Origin: Salinisphaera shabanensis E1L3A | Lineage (GTDB): Bacteria > Pseudomonadota > Gammaproteobacteria > Nevskiales > Salinisphaeraceae | NCBI RefSeq assembly: GCF_000215955.2 | Contig: NZ_AFNV02000026.1 | Coordinates: 1-64,000, forward strand | DNA: 64,000 nt | Direction: 5' to 3' | Shown: positions 7,414 to 17,300 of the stretch, piece after piece | How positions within the stretch are numbered: position 1 is the stretch's first letter | How the letters are laid out: each line of letters opens with the position of its first letter | Translations under genes and position numbers: made by a program | Notes under the pieces: model-generated | Told to the model about the DNA's origin: nothing | The model's input: only the letters and a program-made list of their open reading frames with translations | The model's database searches: none

Positions 7414-8001
7414 TCAAAGCATGCGCGAATCGCCGACGAGACGAAGCTCGTTCACCGCAACGCCGCCCTGACTGTCGGAAATACGCACGCCGGGGGCAAC
7501 CAGCTCGAAGGTTTCATCAAGGTCAGCGCGTTCGTAGAAACCAGACAGACCGTTCCACTCGACATAGGTCTGCACACCGTTGGCATCTTCGCTCGTGCCT
7601 TGCGCGACGGGCGAGCGCAGCTCGACCCGGAAGTTTTCGTCGTCTGTAACCCACGTTTCGATCCTCAGCGGGGGTTCGCTGAAAATGCTCGACAGGTCCG
7701 GGTCAGCATCACGCGACAGCGTGCTGACGATGTGCGTCTGCCCGAGGCCAGGCACCCACGGATGGGTGATTTCGTTGTTGAACGTCGCGCGCTCGTCACC
7801 CAGGCCACCGACCGAGACCTTGGCGTGTGAGCTCATCCAGCCCCGGTCATAGGATTCGATCGCGAAATCGAAGTCACCGCGCTTGTTCATGTTGTCGATG
7901 CCGGCCCGGAATTGGTTTTCGACTTCGGAGCCGGTCAAATACGGCACGAGCGCGGCGATGGCCACGACCAGTACCAAAACGATCGCAAGGACCTTTTTCA
8001 T
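7414..8001 (-). CDS. DUF945 (YdgA-like) protein, short form
   Basis: 195 residues. An N-terminal membrane helix (about 3-24) is followed by SEVENQFRAGIDNMNKRGDF and SYDRGWMSSHAKV, the typical opening of DUF945/YdgA proteins. These are envelope-anchored proteins of unknown role. Known members are usually about 450-500 residues, so this one ends after roughly the first 40 percent. The stop is followed by gene-free sequence, which suggests truncation, though a natural short form is possible. The ATG at 8001 lies just after a purine-rich stretch. Confidence 0.65.
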   Translation of the reverse strand: MKKVLAIVLVLVVAIAALVPYLTGSEVENQFRAGIDNMNKRGDFDFAIESYDRGWMSSHAKVSVGGLGDERATFNNEITHPWVPGLGQTHIVSTLSRDADPDLSSIFSEPPLRIETWVTDDENFRVELRSPVAQGTSEDANGVQTYVEWNGLSGFYERADLDETFELVAPGVRISDSQGGVAVNELRLVGDSRML

Positions 8002-8159
8002 GTGAGTTTCCCCCTCGTAATGATGATGGCCAACGCCGGCACACGGCTATCCCGCAAAAAACGGCTACGCGCTTGGTCGACCGGGTAAAGCGTTGCCCGC
8101 CGATATGCGGACAACAGTTCGACGGGCCGCGCCCTGAGGCGACTCGTCTACGCCGCCGC

Positions 8160-8441
8160 TTAGTGCAGCGTGCGAATTTCGCGGGCGTGCTTGAGCTTTT
8201 CCATGACCGAATGCGGCGGATCACCGGCCTGTCGACGCTGGCGGTACCAGGCCATGAGGATGTAGCCGAACACGTCGTCGGTGATGGTGCCGCGCTCGAG
8301 GTCGTTGACGTCCTCGAGTGCTTCGATGGTGCCTTCGACGATATCGAGCTGGCCGGTCTGGCTGTCGAAGTGTCGAACCGGCAGTGGCCAGTCGCCCGGC
8401 ACGTCGATGGATTGAACGGTAGCGGTATGGGTTGCGGTCAT
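8160..8441 (-). CDS. hypothetical protein, 93 aa
   Basis: 93 residues, soluble and acidic to neutral in composition, with no signal peptide, membrane helix or recognised motif. It contains LEDVNDLERGTITDDVFGYILMAWYRQRRQ and looks like a globular, mostly helical protein. Codon third positions are GC-rich like the neighbouring real genes, which is the main argument for coding. It lies upstream of the DUF945 gene on the same strand with a 158 bp gap. Function unknown. Confidence 0.5.
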   Translation of the reverse strand: MTATHTATVQSIDVPGDWPLPVRHFDSQTGQLDIVEGTIEALEDVNDLERGTITDDVFGYILMAWYRQRRQAGDPPHSVMEKLKHAREIRTLH

Positions 8442-8942
8442 TGGAATATGCGTTGGCTGCTCGCCGGCGAGAACCGGCGGTCTGTTCTTATTCGACCCGT
8501 TCGGGGCCGGCGTGTATTGAGCTCTGCCGCATTGGCCGGTTTCAGCATGGCACGGCCGCCAGGGATCGCAAAGGCGGCTTCAGACAAGCGGTTGTCGCTG
8601 CCCTACCCCGCAGCTTGCGCCCCGATGATTTCGCCCTGCCGGGCGTTTGACGGCTAAGCGATCGAAAGGTAGCCCACCCGCGAAAGCGCGCAATCTTGTG
8701 CTGTATCCCATCTTGAATAGCGTGCCGGGCGAGGTTGTGCGTGCCGGCGACATACTCCGCGGCTGCGATGACTCATGCCATGTCCCGCGTCGGTCATTCG
8801 GCCAACGACACAGCCTCGTCCCAGTGTTTACCTCTGGCGGGACAACTGGCCTTCTTGGCGACCTGTTGAACAAGCGGGCCGGCCAGTTGGTAGGCGCGAC
8901 CGCCGTCGTCGGGCTTGGTCGCGTCCAGCATCTGCCGGTTTT
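8442..8942. other. no intact gene; possible continuation of decayed sequence
   Basis: Only short overlapping frames on both strands. Minus-strand fragments such as QLAGPLVQQVAKKA look protein-like but are broken by stops and frame changes, fitting decay of a gene related to the MazG-like remnant to the right. Confidence 0.35.
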
Positions 8943-9154
8943 TTAAGGGTGTTGCACATGGGTGTCTGAATCCAGAGCGAGCTTTTCGCCGACGAAGGCG
9001 ACGCAGCATGAACGTCCGCGATTTCTTTGGTCAGCCCGGCCTGGACACCGGGGCTGACATTGCCGTGTTCGTCGGTTTCAGTCGTTGTTGCCTGCTAGAC
9101 AAGCTCGCCGAACTCCTCGGCGAATTTGACCAGGTCGTTGCTGGCCATGCTCAT
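8943..9154 (-). pseudogene. decayed MazG-like nucleotide pyrophosphohydrolase
   Basis: Reading the minus strand from the ATG at 9154 gives MSMASNDLVKFAEEFGELV, then an in-frame TAG, then (same frame) GLTKEIADVHAA, and after a +1 shift VAFVGEKLALDSDTHVQ before TAA. The EEFGEL and KEIADV elements match the metal-binding helices (ExxE and ExxD) of MazG-type NTP pyrophosphohydrolases, a family common in phages and genomic islands. One stop and one frameshift show that it is broken. The assignment rests on these two motifs in the right order and spacing. Confidence 0.5.
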
Positions 9155-9864
9155 GACGCCACCACGCATTGGGAGGGCATCATCGAGGAGGCCGGCATGC
9201 GCAGCCGGTCTGCGACCGCCTTGATGACCATGCTGTCGATCCCAACTGCGTGTGCGGCCGGCGCGCCGATCTATCGCCGTTCATCGACATACCCGTTTGC
9301 TACAAGCCCTACCGCACCAGCTATTAACGTCGCCATTTCCCCAGCTGGCTACTATTGCTCGCAGCTCGAAGGTAGATTTGCCAACCTGCGGCGGTGGCTT
9401 AAGTCGGCAGCGAGTTATAGCTTCGTGCTCTACGATGTTCACGACAGAGCACTGATCGATACCACGCTCGAACGGCTGGACGCCTATTGATCTCTGCCGT
9501 CACGTTCGTGCTCGCGGTGTTCTGTGTCGCTGGATACACCGTACCGGTTCAATCTCCAGAGCATTAAGACAGCGACCATAATGAACGGGAAAAGTACAAG
9601 AATCGCCACAGGCGCCTCCGCTAGTCCTCGCGGTTCCTTACCCAGCGCTGAGTTTTAGCACCGCAAAGCATTTTCAGGAGAGCCACGCCACGCTTAATTT
9701 AGCGTAGTTCGGTTTCGAATTGGCGCTGTGCAGCAAATCCATTTTCCGTACCAGTTAAATGGCTCTGGCAACTGATTAACTCCACGCCAGGCCCGGCTAT
9801 AGCGTACGTAACCGAGTCAGTCTGATCCGTAGGGATCGCTCCGGAGGATACGAGTGAATCATTC
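9155..9864. other. no gene recognised
   Basis: About 700 bp without a convincing gene. The sequence becomes more AT-rich toward the AlpA gene. A plus-strand frame covers the left part, but it mirrors the decayed minus-strand MazG-like gene and has no support of its own. Confidence 0.4.
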
Positions 9865-10038
9865 TCAACCCCTGCTTGCGACGAACGCCTCTACATCGGA
9901 AAGTCTCCAGCGCGTGCATCCAGGTCCGAGTCGGACCGGCTGCGGCAGCCGCCCCTCCCGGGCCCAACGCCATATCGTATTTCGCGATACTAGAAAGCGA
10001 TCTGCAAGGTCCCGGTCTCGCTCGTACCGCAGTGTCAT
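9865..10038 (-). CDS. AlpA-family phage transcriptional regulator / excisionase-like
   Basis: 57 residues from the ATG at 10038 (a GGGA box lies about 10 bp upstream; in-frame starts at 10056 ATG and 10083 GTG would add 6 or 15 residues). The sequence has ADRFLVSRNTIWRWAREG, a winged helix-turn-helix of the AlpA/MerR type, then LPQPVRLGPGCTRWRLSDVE, the classic AlpA ending. AlpA of P4-like elements controls integrase expression or excision. It lies just downstream of the P4-type integrase on the same strand, the usual pairing in small integrative elements. Confidence 0.8.
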   Translation of the reverse strand: MTLRYERDRDLADRFLVSRNTIWRWAREGRLPQPVRLGPGCTRWRLSDVEAFVASRG

Positions 10039-10382
10039 GTCGATTTTTCCCGCCATGCTTTTCAGTGCGCTGTTTGAATTCACAAGAACAAGCTACGGCA
10101 TTACATGATCTATTTTGTCGAGTTAAATACACGCAATGAACACGAGTGCTATCGCTATCGTTGAGAAGATATCTAAAGCGACGAAAACGTTTAGACCTAT
10201 TACGTAACGCTGCAAGCACAGACCGCCTCATGTTGGACAGTAAGCAAGCGAAGGAATCGGCGAGTCACCAAATGCTCGCTCTTTCAGACTGTAGACTGCA
10301 GCGGCTCGTAGTCTCCCACGAGAGCCGAGTGCGACCCTATAGTTGGCTATTGAGATCCCCCTGGCATGAGGCGACCAAGTAG
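10039..10382. other. gap between AlpA and integrase
   Basis: No gene seen. The stretch is comparatively AT-rich, as is common in integrative elements, and may hold the regulatory region of the AlpA gene. Confidence 0.4.
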
Positions 10383-11591
10383 CTATTCGCCAAGCGGGAT
10401 CGGGTTGCAGCAAAACCTAGCCCACTGCTCCATCATTATGGAGCGTTGCTCCAACAGCTCATCACGAGCATAAGCTGCTCGCGTGGAATCGCTATTGACA
10501 TGTGCAAGCGCTAGCTCGCTCACCTCATCTGAGGCGTCGGTGCAATTGCGGGCCCAGTCTTTAAAGCTAGATCGAAAACCGTGCGGCACGGCGTCGACAT
10601 CCATTTTTCTGGTTAACGACGATAGACTCATATCTGATAAAGACCCGCCGCGCGAGGCCGTGAATACCGTGTCCTCGTTTTCAAATCTGGGTAAGGTACG
10701 CAACAACGCGACTACCTCTTTCGATAGTGGCACTCGGTGCGCCTTACCGTTTTTTGTTCGCTGTCCTGGCACTACCCACAATGCAGCGTCCAAGTCGATT
10801 TCATTCCAAGTGGCGAATCGCACTTCCCCAGATCGAGCGGCCGTCAATATCGCAAACTCAAGCGCCCTCGCCGACATCCCTGTACGTTTTCGGAGCCGTC
10901 TCATGAATCCAGGTATTTCTTGCCACGGTAGTGCGCGGTGATGCTTTACCGTCGAAATTTTTGTCGGCTTCGGCAACACCTCCGCTAGATTTCCTTTCCA
11001 TGCTGCTGGATTCGCGGTCTCGCGATATTTGCGGGCAATCGCCCAATCAAAGACCGCCTCCATCCGTTGTCTAACGCGATTCGCGGTGTGCGTCTTGTCC
11101 CTCCATATCGGCTCGATAACCGATAAGACGTGCGACATCTCGACGTCCGCCACTTCCATGTCGCCAACGACTGGAACTGCATATAGCTCTAGGGAGGAAA
11201 GCCAATTTGCACGAGAACGCGCGTTGCGAAACTCTGGAGCAATCGCCTCGTGCTTGCGACGAGCAGCCTCGGCAAAGCTCAATCGTTTAGCCTGACTCGC
11301 GCGCAACGCCACCTTCGCCGCTTTCCGCTCCTCGATGGGGTCAAATCCCTGGTCAATCTTGCCGCGTGTAACGCGTGCTTTTTCGCGCGCCTGAGCCAGA
11401 GTGACGTCAGGGAAACCGCCGAGCCCGATATCTCGTCTTCGACTACCGACGGTGGCACGGAGAATCCATGATCTAGCACCGGATTTCGAAACCTGGAGTA
11501 GCAATCCGGCCACGCCGCCCACGGCATGCATGCCAGGCTTATCTAATCGCTTCACCTGAATCGCGCTTAGTTCGATTCCCTTTTTTGGCAT
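10383..11591 (-). CDS. P4-type tyrosine recombinase (integrase)
   Basis: 402 residues. The N-terminal ~95 residues are the DUF4102 arm-binding domain (GLLLQVSKSGARSWILR, GLGGFPDVTLAQAREKA), followed by a SAM-like core-binding domain and the catalytic domain. Catalytic residues are present: R253 in AARSGE, H337 and R340 in HGFR, H364 in ALAH and the nucleophile Y374 in RAAYARDELLEQR. The protein appears intact and could be active. P4-type integrases usually insert at the 3' end of a tRNA gene, but none is adjacent here. Base composition is lower in GC than the flanking pilus genes. With AlpA it probably marks the remains of a genomic island. Confidence 0.93.
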   Translation of the reverse strand: MPKKGIELSAIQVKRLDKPGMHAVGGVAGLLLQVSKSGARSWILRATVGSRRRDIGLGGFPDVTLAQAREKARVTRGKIDQGFDPIEERKAAKVALRASQAKRLSFAEAARRKHEAIAPEFRNARSRANWLSSLELYAVPVVGDMEVADVEMSHVLSVIEPIWRDKTHTANRVRQRMEAVFDWAIARKYRETANPAAWKGNLAEVLPKPTKISTVKHHRALPWQEIPGFMRRLRKRTGMSARALEFAILTAARSGEVRFATWNEIDLDAALWVVPGQRTKNGKAHRVPLSKEVVALLRTLPRFENEDTVFTASRGGSLSDMSLSSLTRKMDVDAVPHGFRSSFKDWARNCTDASDEVSELALAHVNSDSTRAAYARDELLEQRSIMMEQWARFCCNPIPLGE

Positions 11592-11898
11592 CCCAACGAC
11601 CTACCCAACAATAGCGATGGTATTGGAAGATACGTGGCGTTACTGGACGAATCAAGTAACTATTTATTTTAAAAGGAATATACAGCTCATTGGTAAGCCT
11701 TGATACTGGATAAAACATGTTCCCGACACTTCTCCCCGGCACCATCCAATCGCCCTCGCCTGTTTCGCACACTGCGGGTTCGCACGATCGAACGGCCACT
11801 TGCCGGCGGCGCGTGCCGGGCGACCGTTTATCGGACACGTCACAGCGCCGGTCGGCGCCGATAGGACGACACCAAAGGCACAGCCGATACTTGCGGGC
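11592..11898. other. divergent region between integrase and fimT
   Basis: Locally AT-rich sequence near 11640-11700, then GC-rich sequence. It probably holds the promoters of the integrase (minus) and of the minor pilin operon (plus). No tRNA or clear attachment repeat was found. Confidence 0.4.
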
Positions 11899-12441
11899 AT
11901 GGGCATCCCGTATTCCAGCACCAGACACTCGAACCGCGGTTTTACGCTGCTCGAACTCATCGTCGCGATGGCCGTCGCCGCGATCCTGCTCGCTATCGCC
12001 ATTCCGTCGTACCGTTCGGTGATCCAGCGCAACTCGATGGCCGCCACGGTGAACGACCTCGTGGGCGATCTCAACTTCGCCCGCAGCCAGGCGGTGACCC
12101 GCGGCCGGCAAGTCTATGTGTGCCGCAGCAACGGCAACAACAGTTGCGATGGCGATGGCGACTGGAGCGACGGCTGGATCATCTACGCGCCAGACCCTGG
12201 TTCGGAGAGCCCCAATGACGACAATGTGCTACGCGTACACGGCGCGATGACCAATCAAATATCGATTGTCGGCAATAACAACATCACCTCGCGGGTGTTC
12301 TTCGACCCCAACGGCTTTGCAATGGGCAGCATTGGCACCTTTACGGCGACTGCCCACGATAGCGCCCAGCAGACCCTCGTGGTGATTGCCAGCACCGGGC
12401 GTATCCGCACCGAGACGGTACAAGGGAGCAGCGGCACATGA
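11899..12441 (+). CDS. fimT: minor pseudopilin FimT/GspH family
   Basis: 180 residues from the ATG at 11899. A class III prepilin signal RGFTLLELIVAMAVAAILL gives processing after Gly with Glu at +5, followed by a long hydrophobic helix. The C-terminal domain contains ARSQAVTRGRQVYVC and a GW(I/L)IY-like segment typical of FimT/GspH. It is the first gene of a fimT-pilV-pilW-pilX-pilY1-pilE operon, whose products form the priming tip of type IVa pili. The stop overlaps pilV by 4 bp. The ribosome binding site is weak; a longer in-frame reading from 11800 is unlikely because the prepilin leader would be very long. Confidence 0.85.
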   Translation: MGIPYSSTRHSNRGFTLLELIVAMAVAAILLAIAIPSYRSVIQRNSMAATVNDLVGDLNFARSQAVTRGRQVYVCRSNGNNSCDGDGDWSDGWIIYAPDPGSESPNDDNVLRVHGAMTNQISIVGNNNITSRVFFDPNGFAMGSIGTFTATAHDSAQQTLVVIASTGRIRTETVQGSSGT

Positions 12442-12992
12442 GACAGAGGAACAAATCACATCGCGCGGCAGATCAGACCGGGTTCACGCTACTCGAGGCG
12501 CTGGTGACACTTGTCATCGTTTCGATCGGGCTGCTCGGGATCCTGGGTCTGCAAACGGTCAGTATCGCCAACACCCAGTCGTCTTCAGCACGCAGTATCG
12601 CGACCGTGGCTGCCGACAACCTCGCGGATCGCATGCGCGTGAACTTCATCGGCGCGCGCGATGGTGAATACGACGACATCGACCACCCTGCGTCGGGTGG
12701 CGGCAGCGGACCGCAGCCGTGCACCGTGGCTTCAACCTGTAATCCGGCTCGGCTCGCCCAGCGCGACGCGTGGGAATGGGACGCCGCGCTCGATCCGGCG
12801 CTGCCCAACGGCGAAGGCCATGTCAGTTGCGAAGAACGCGTTGATGGGGACTGTATAACGTATCGCATCTCCATTCTCTGGTCGGAACGCGATCCAGATC
12901 GTGCTGCCGGCGTGTCCGATCCTGACATGAGTCAGTGCGATAACAACGACCCAATGGTCAGCGGCTGTTTTCAGACGGTGGTCAGACCATGA
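12438..12992 (+). CDS. pilV: type IV pilus minor pilin PilV
   Basis: 184 residues with a prepilin leader of about 14 residues and the cleavage motif QTGFTLLEALVTLVIVSIGLLG, including Glu at +5. LGLQTVSIANTQSSSARSIA and LADRMRVN are typical PilV features. It belongs to the tip complex of type IVa pili together with PilW, PilX, FimT and PilY1. It overlaps fimT and pilW by 4 bp each, showing translational coupling. Paired cysteines in the C-terminal half (CTVASTC, CEERVDGDC) suggest disulfides in the periplasmic domain. Confidence 0.88.
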   Translation: MRQRNKSHRAADQTGFTLLEALVTLVIVSIGLLGILGLQTVSIANTQSSSARSIATVAADNLADRMRVNFIGARDGEYDDIDHPASGGGSGPQPCTVASTCNPARLAQRDAWEWDAALDPALPNGEGHVSCEERVDGDCITYRISILWSERDPDRAAGVSDPDMSQCDNNDPMVSGCFQTVVRP

Positions 12993-13762
12993 ACCGCTTA
13001 CGTTCCGGCATGCCGCGTCAAAGCCAAGGCTTCAGCCTCGTCGAACTGATGGTCGCACTCGTTGTCGGCCTGCTTCTGCTCGCTGGCGTATTGCAGATTC
13101 TTCTTGGCAACCGCGAAAGCTTCAACGCGCAGCGTGCGATCGCCGACGTTCAGGAGCAAGGACGCCTGGCCACGTTCTTCATCGAAAATGTCGTCGCCCA
13201 TGCAGGGCATCGCGTAAACCTTGCCGCAGATGATGAATTTCTGTTCCCGGCACGCACGACGGGCGACGGCTTCAGCTTAGCTTCGGAAAGCGTCGTTGCC
13301 GGCACTAACGACCCAAACGGCAACGACGGTCTGCATATTCGATTTGAATCGGACGGCAACTTCACCGCTTGCGACGGCTCGCCTGTCGGCTCGCCCACCG
13401 CACCGGCGCTCGGCGAATTTTCATTCACCGTGTCTGCAAACGGTGCCCTGGAGTGCAACGGAACCGATTTGACCGATATCGATAGCGTTGCTCGCTTGCG
13501 CGTTCGTTACGGGCTCGATACGACAGGTGAAGACAACGTCGTCGATGCGTATACGGATTCGATCGCTAACGCGGATCTTCAACGGGATGTGAAGAGTCTT
13601 AGAATTCAACTGCTGCTACGTAGCCAGGATAACGTCCTACCGGTCGGCAGCGCACGCACGTTCCAGTTTGCAGACGGTAATAATTTCACCACCGAGGCCG
13701 ATGATCGACGTGCCTACCAGCTCATCGATCAAACCGTGGCCCTGAGGAACCTTCTGCCATGA
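12989..13762 (+). CDS. pilW: type IV pilus minor pilin PilW
   Basis: 257 residues. The leader ends QGFSLVELMVALVVGLLLLAG, a class III signal with Glu at +5. NRESFNAQRAIADVQEQGRLATFF is the conserved helix of PilW proteins. The remainder is a beta-rich globular domain with DGLHIRFESDGN. PilW is a tip minor pilin needed to prime pilus assembly. Gene order and 4 bp overlaps on both sides fit the pilVWX module. Confidence 0.88.
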   Translation: MNRLRSGMPRQSQGFSLVELMVALVVGLLLLAGVLQILLGNRESFNAQRAIADVQEQGRLATFFIENVVAHAGHRVNLAADDEFLFPARTTGDGFSLASESVVAGTNDPNGNDGLHIRFESDGNFTACDGSPVGSPTAPALGEFSFTVSANGALECNGTDLTDIDSVARLRVRYGLDTTGEDNVVDAYTDSIANADLQRDVKSLRIQLLLRSQDNVLPVGSARTFQFADGNNFTTEADDRRAYQLIDQTVALRNLLP

Positions 13763-14358
13763 ATAGCCGGTCGCCCATGCCGCCGCGCCGATCCCAGAAC
13801 GGCTTCGTACTCGTGACCAGCCTGATCTTTCTCGTGGTGATTACGTTGCTTGCAGTATCCGCAATCAACTCATCAACGCTGCAGGAACGTATGGCCTCCA
13901 ACCAACGCGAAAAATCTCGCGCTCGACAAGCTGCAGATGCAGCGTTGCGGCGAGGCGAACTGGTCCTCCAGGACGCCGTCTTCGATACGCTGCAAAAACC
14001 CGGCTCGACGGTGATCGTAGATACACCGGCAGATACCGATAACGCTGGGGGCACGCTATCCGTACGGATCTGGCGACGCGGTGAAATGATTGAAGAAACC
14101 GACCAGCAGGATAATCCGGAAGCTTTTCTCGATGACACCACCTGGGCTTCCGGAAAGCCCTTGAACTACACACTCGACGATTTGCTCGCCCCGGTCGACT
14201 ATTTCGTCGAGGACTATGACTGCATCGCGCGGGACCTCAACCCCGATAGTGAAGCCGTTTGCGACGGTTCAATGCTTTATCGAGTCACCGCACGTGCGCG
14301 TGGCCAGAACCCGGCCGCTGTTGCCGTCACTCAAAGCATTTACGAAAAGAACTACTAA
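13759..14358 (+). CDS. pilX: type IV pilus minor pilin PilX
   Basis: 199 residues. The leader reads SQNGFVLVTSLIFLVVITLLAVSAI, with the hydrophobic helix of PilX-type pilins; as usual for this family the +5 Glu is missing. SSTLQERMASNQREKSRARQAADAALR is the hallmark PilX N-terminal repeat region. PilX works with PilY1 at the pilus tip. It overlaps pilW by 4 bp and precedes pilY1 by 22 bp. Confidence 0.87.
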   Translation: MNSRSPMPPRRSQNGFVLVTSLIFLVVITLLAVSAINSSTLQERMASNQREKSRARQAADAALRRGELVLQDAVFDTLQKPGSTVIVDTPADTDNAGGTLSVRIWRRGEMIEETDQQDNPEAFLDDTTWASGKPLNYTLDDLLAPVDYFVEDYDCIARDLNPDSEAVCDGSMLYRVTARARGQNPAAVAVTQSIYEKNY

Positions 14359-14380
14359 AACAAGCCAACGGATAACACCC

Positions 14381-17300
14381 ATGAAAATTCTCGGTTATCC
14401 CCTCCATAGCGCGATGCTGATCGCCGCCATTTCGTCGTGGCCCGGTACTTCTGCGCAGGCTGCGTCTTATCTGGAACTGTCGCAGGAACCGTTGTTTGCA
14501 GGGACGAATGCACCGCCGAACGTGCTAGTTGCGGTTGACGACTCGGGTTCAATGGACCTAGAAACATTATTCCCGACCGACGACGGTTTTCTGTTCTGGA
14601 ACGACAACGCAAACGGCACCGCCGATAGTAGTGGCACGTTTTACAACAGCGGCGAAACCTACGGGTATGTATTCCCGTTCGACCAGGTGCAATCCGGTCA
14701 AAGCCTGACAGTGCCCCCCATCCCAGGCATGGCCTATGTGCGTTCTCACGAATACAACAAATCGTATTTCAATCCCGCGACAACATATGAGCCATGGCTT
14801 GGATACGACGACTCAAAGAGCGCAGAAGCGCTTAATGATCCAGAGGAAAATGCGGGGATAACCAACCTCACTCAGACTCAAGCGGGAACGTTCGATTTCC
14901 GACGTGGAATGACCATCCCGGGTTCGGATGGCTCATCTAATATTACTTATACCTGCGTAAACGAATCTCTATCATTCTTGACGTATACACCGTCAGCGCA
15001 AGAAATCCGTAATGGCGCGTGTAGTCAGACGTTCTTCGGAATAAGGTATCGCCTAGTTGCGAGCCCTGGCCCCTCGAAGCCGGACGAAGTCGTAAATTCT
15101 CCAGCACGGCGACAGTTAACTTATTTTCCCGCAACGTTCTTTCTTAAGCCCGGGACAAGCCTTCCGCCCGAGTATGGGTACAAGACAACTAAAATCATTC
15201 AAGGGAAAGGCCCGCGGGCAGAAACGCTGAATGGTTATGAAATCAAGTCTGACAACTTCGACTCAACAGCGAAATACGAGAAGGCAATTCAGAATTTCGC
15301 CAATTGGTTCACCTACTACCGCAAACGTCATCTAGCCACGCGCGGTGGGATCGTTGCGGCATTCGAGGATATCGATGATGTCCGAGTTGGCGCTTGCACG
15401 ATCAACAATCGTCGCGACCTGCGTACGGGTAGCTCGAACCTGACAATGTTAGAGTTAAATGATTCGCCGACACAGGCCAATCAGGCTTCGCCGCGCGAGC
15501 AGTTTTATAGCAGCGTCTTCAATATCGATTACACATCGAATCGCGGCACACCAAACCGTGAGGCGTTGAAGTATCTCGGAAGCCAACTCGAAGGTAATCG
15601 CTCGATTATCACGGCCCCTTGTCAACGCAACTTCGCCATTCTTTTCACTGACGGGTTTTCCAACCCGAGCACAGGACACAACGTCGGGAATGTGGACGGC
15701 AATTACGGCGCACCGTTCGCTGACAGCAGAGAGGACACCATCGCGGATATCGCGATGCGGTACTACAAAGAACTCGATGTTCCGGTCACGAGTCTCCTGA
15801 AAGTGCCGGAAGCTTGTAAAGAAGAGAACCCGCCCTTGGAACTCGATTGCGAGACCGATCTGCACATGACCACGTTCGGCGTCACGCTGAATCAGAGTGG
15901 CACCTTGTTCAACACAGAGAATCAGGGCAATCCCTACGCAAACCCAGGAAACTGGCCCCGATGGAAATGGCCGGACGTGAACTCCGGTGGTCGTAGCAAA
16001 AAGCAGATCGACGACCTATGGCATGCAACGATCAATACTCGCGGCGATTTGCTTAACGCAACGACGCCCAAGGACATTGCCAGCAAGTTCACCACAGCCC
16101 TGCAGCGCATTCTGGGTGAGCAAGGCTCTGCAACCAGTCTTTCACTGAATAGCCCGAACCTGACCGGCGACTCGGTCGGCTATCAGGCTGGGTTTACGTC
16201 CGGTGCCTGGACGGGTGAGCTGAAAGCGCTTCCGCAATTGAGCAACGGCGCCTTCGATGATCCTTTGTGGGAGGCATCCAGTGCGCTTTCCGACCCGGCC
16301 AGCGATAACTATCGGGCACCCAAGGATCGCGTCATTCTCACCAGTAAGCGTTCCAACTGCGGTAACGGCAATAATAATTTGACGCCCGCCCCTTTTCGTT
16401 TCGATTCGTTGAAAAACGGCTGCAAGCCGTTGAGCCAGGACGAAGTCGATTATCTGAGGGGCGACCGCACGAACGAACGGGCTAATAACGGCGACCTTCG
16501 CAATCGTTACAGCAATATACTTGGCGACATCGTGAATTCGAGCCCGCTGTACGTAGGCCCACCGAACCGCGTCCGCTACCCATACGACTGGAACGATCTG
16601 TTGCGCAACGGTAACGAGCGTACGATCGAGGATATCGCGGGACCTTATACCGATTTCCAGAATGGCGGCTTTGCCGAAGCCGCGAAAAACCGTATACCCA
16701 TGGTTTACGTGGGCGCTAACGACGGCATGCTCCATGGCTTTGACGCCCGTACCGGCGAAGAGCGACTCGCCTACGTACCCGGTAGCCTGACGGACGAATT
16801 GGGCCAGCTCACCCGGCCTGACTACCTCCATCGCTATTTCGTGGACGGCACCCCAGCTTCAGGCGATGTGGTTATCAATACCGGCTCGGGTCGCCAATGG
16901 CGGACCGTACTCGTCGGCGCGCTCGGTGCGGGCGGTCGCAGCGTCTATGCGCTCGACGTCACGGATCCCGCTGCATTTTCGGAAAATAATCCAGGGCAGA
17001 CTGTGCTATGGGAATTCCAAGACGACGAGCTTGGTAATGTTGTCGGGCAGCCCTCGATCGTTCGTCTGCACAACGGCCGCTGGGCTGCGGTCTTTGGTAA
17101 TGGCTACAACAGCGAGCGCGGAAGCGCGCAACTTTTCATCGTAGACATCGAAACCGGCGATCTGCTTCGCAAAATCGACACCTTCGCTCGACCGGGCTCG
17201 GCACCAGATATCTGCGAGCTAGCGAGCACTGTCGACCCAAGCTGCAACAATGGCAGTGCAGCGAAGGTCACGGTGTGTCACCGCGGCAATACTAAAGAAA

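Noticed and set aside
8794-8935. Minus-strand fragment with QLAGPLVQQVAKKA
   Set aside because: Protein-like, but short, without a start or motif; I could not tell whether it belongs to the MazG-like remnant or to another dead gene, so it is not called separately.
8915-9490. Plus-strand frame of 191 codons
   Set aside because: It shows no family features, and the minus strand in the same place carries the MazG-like remnant with ordered motifs, which explains the open frame better.
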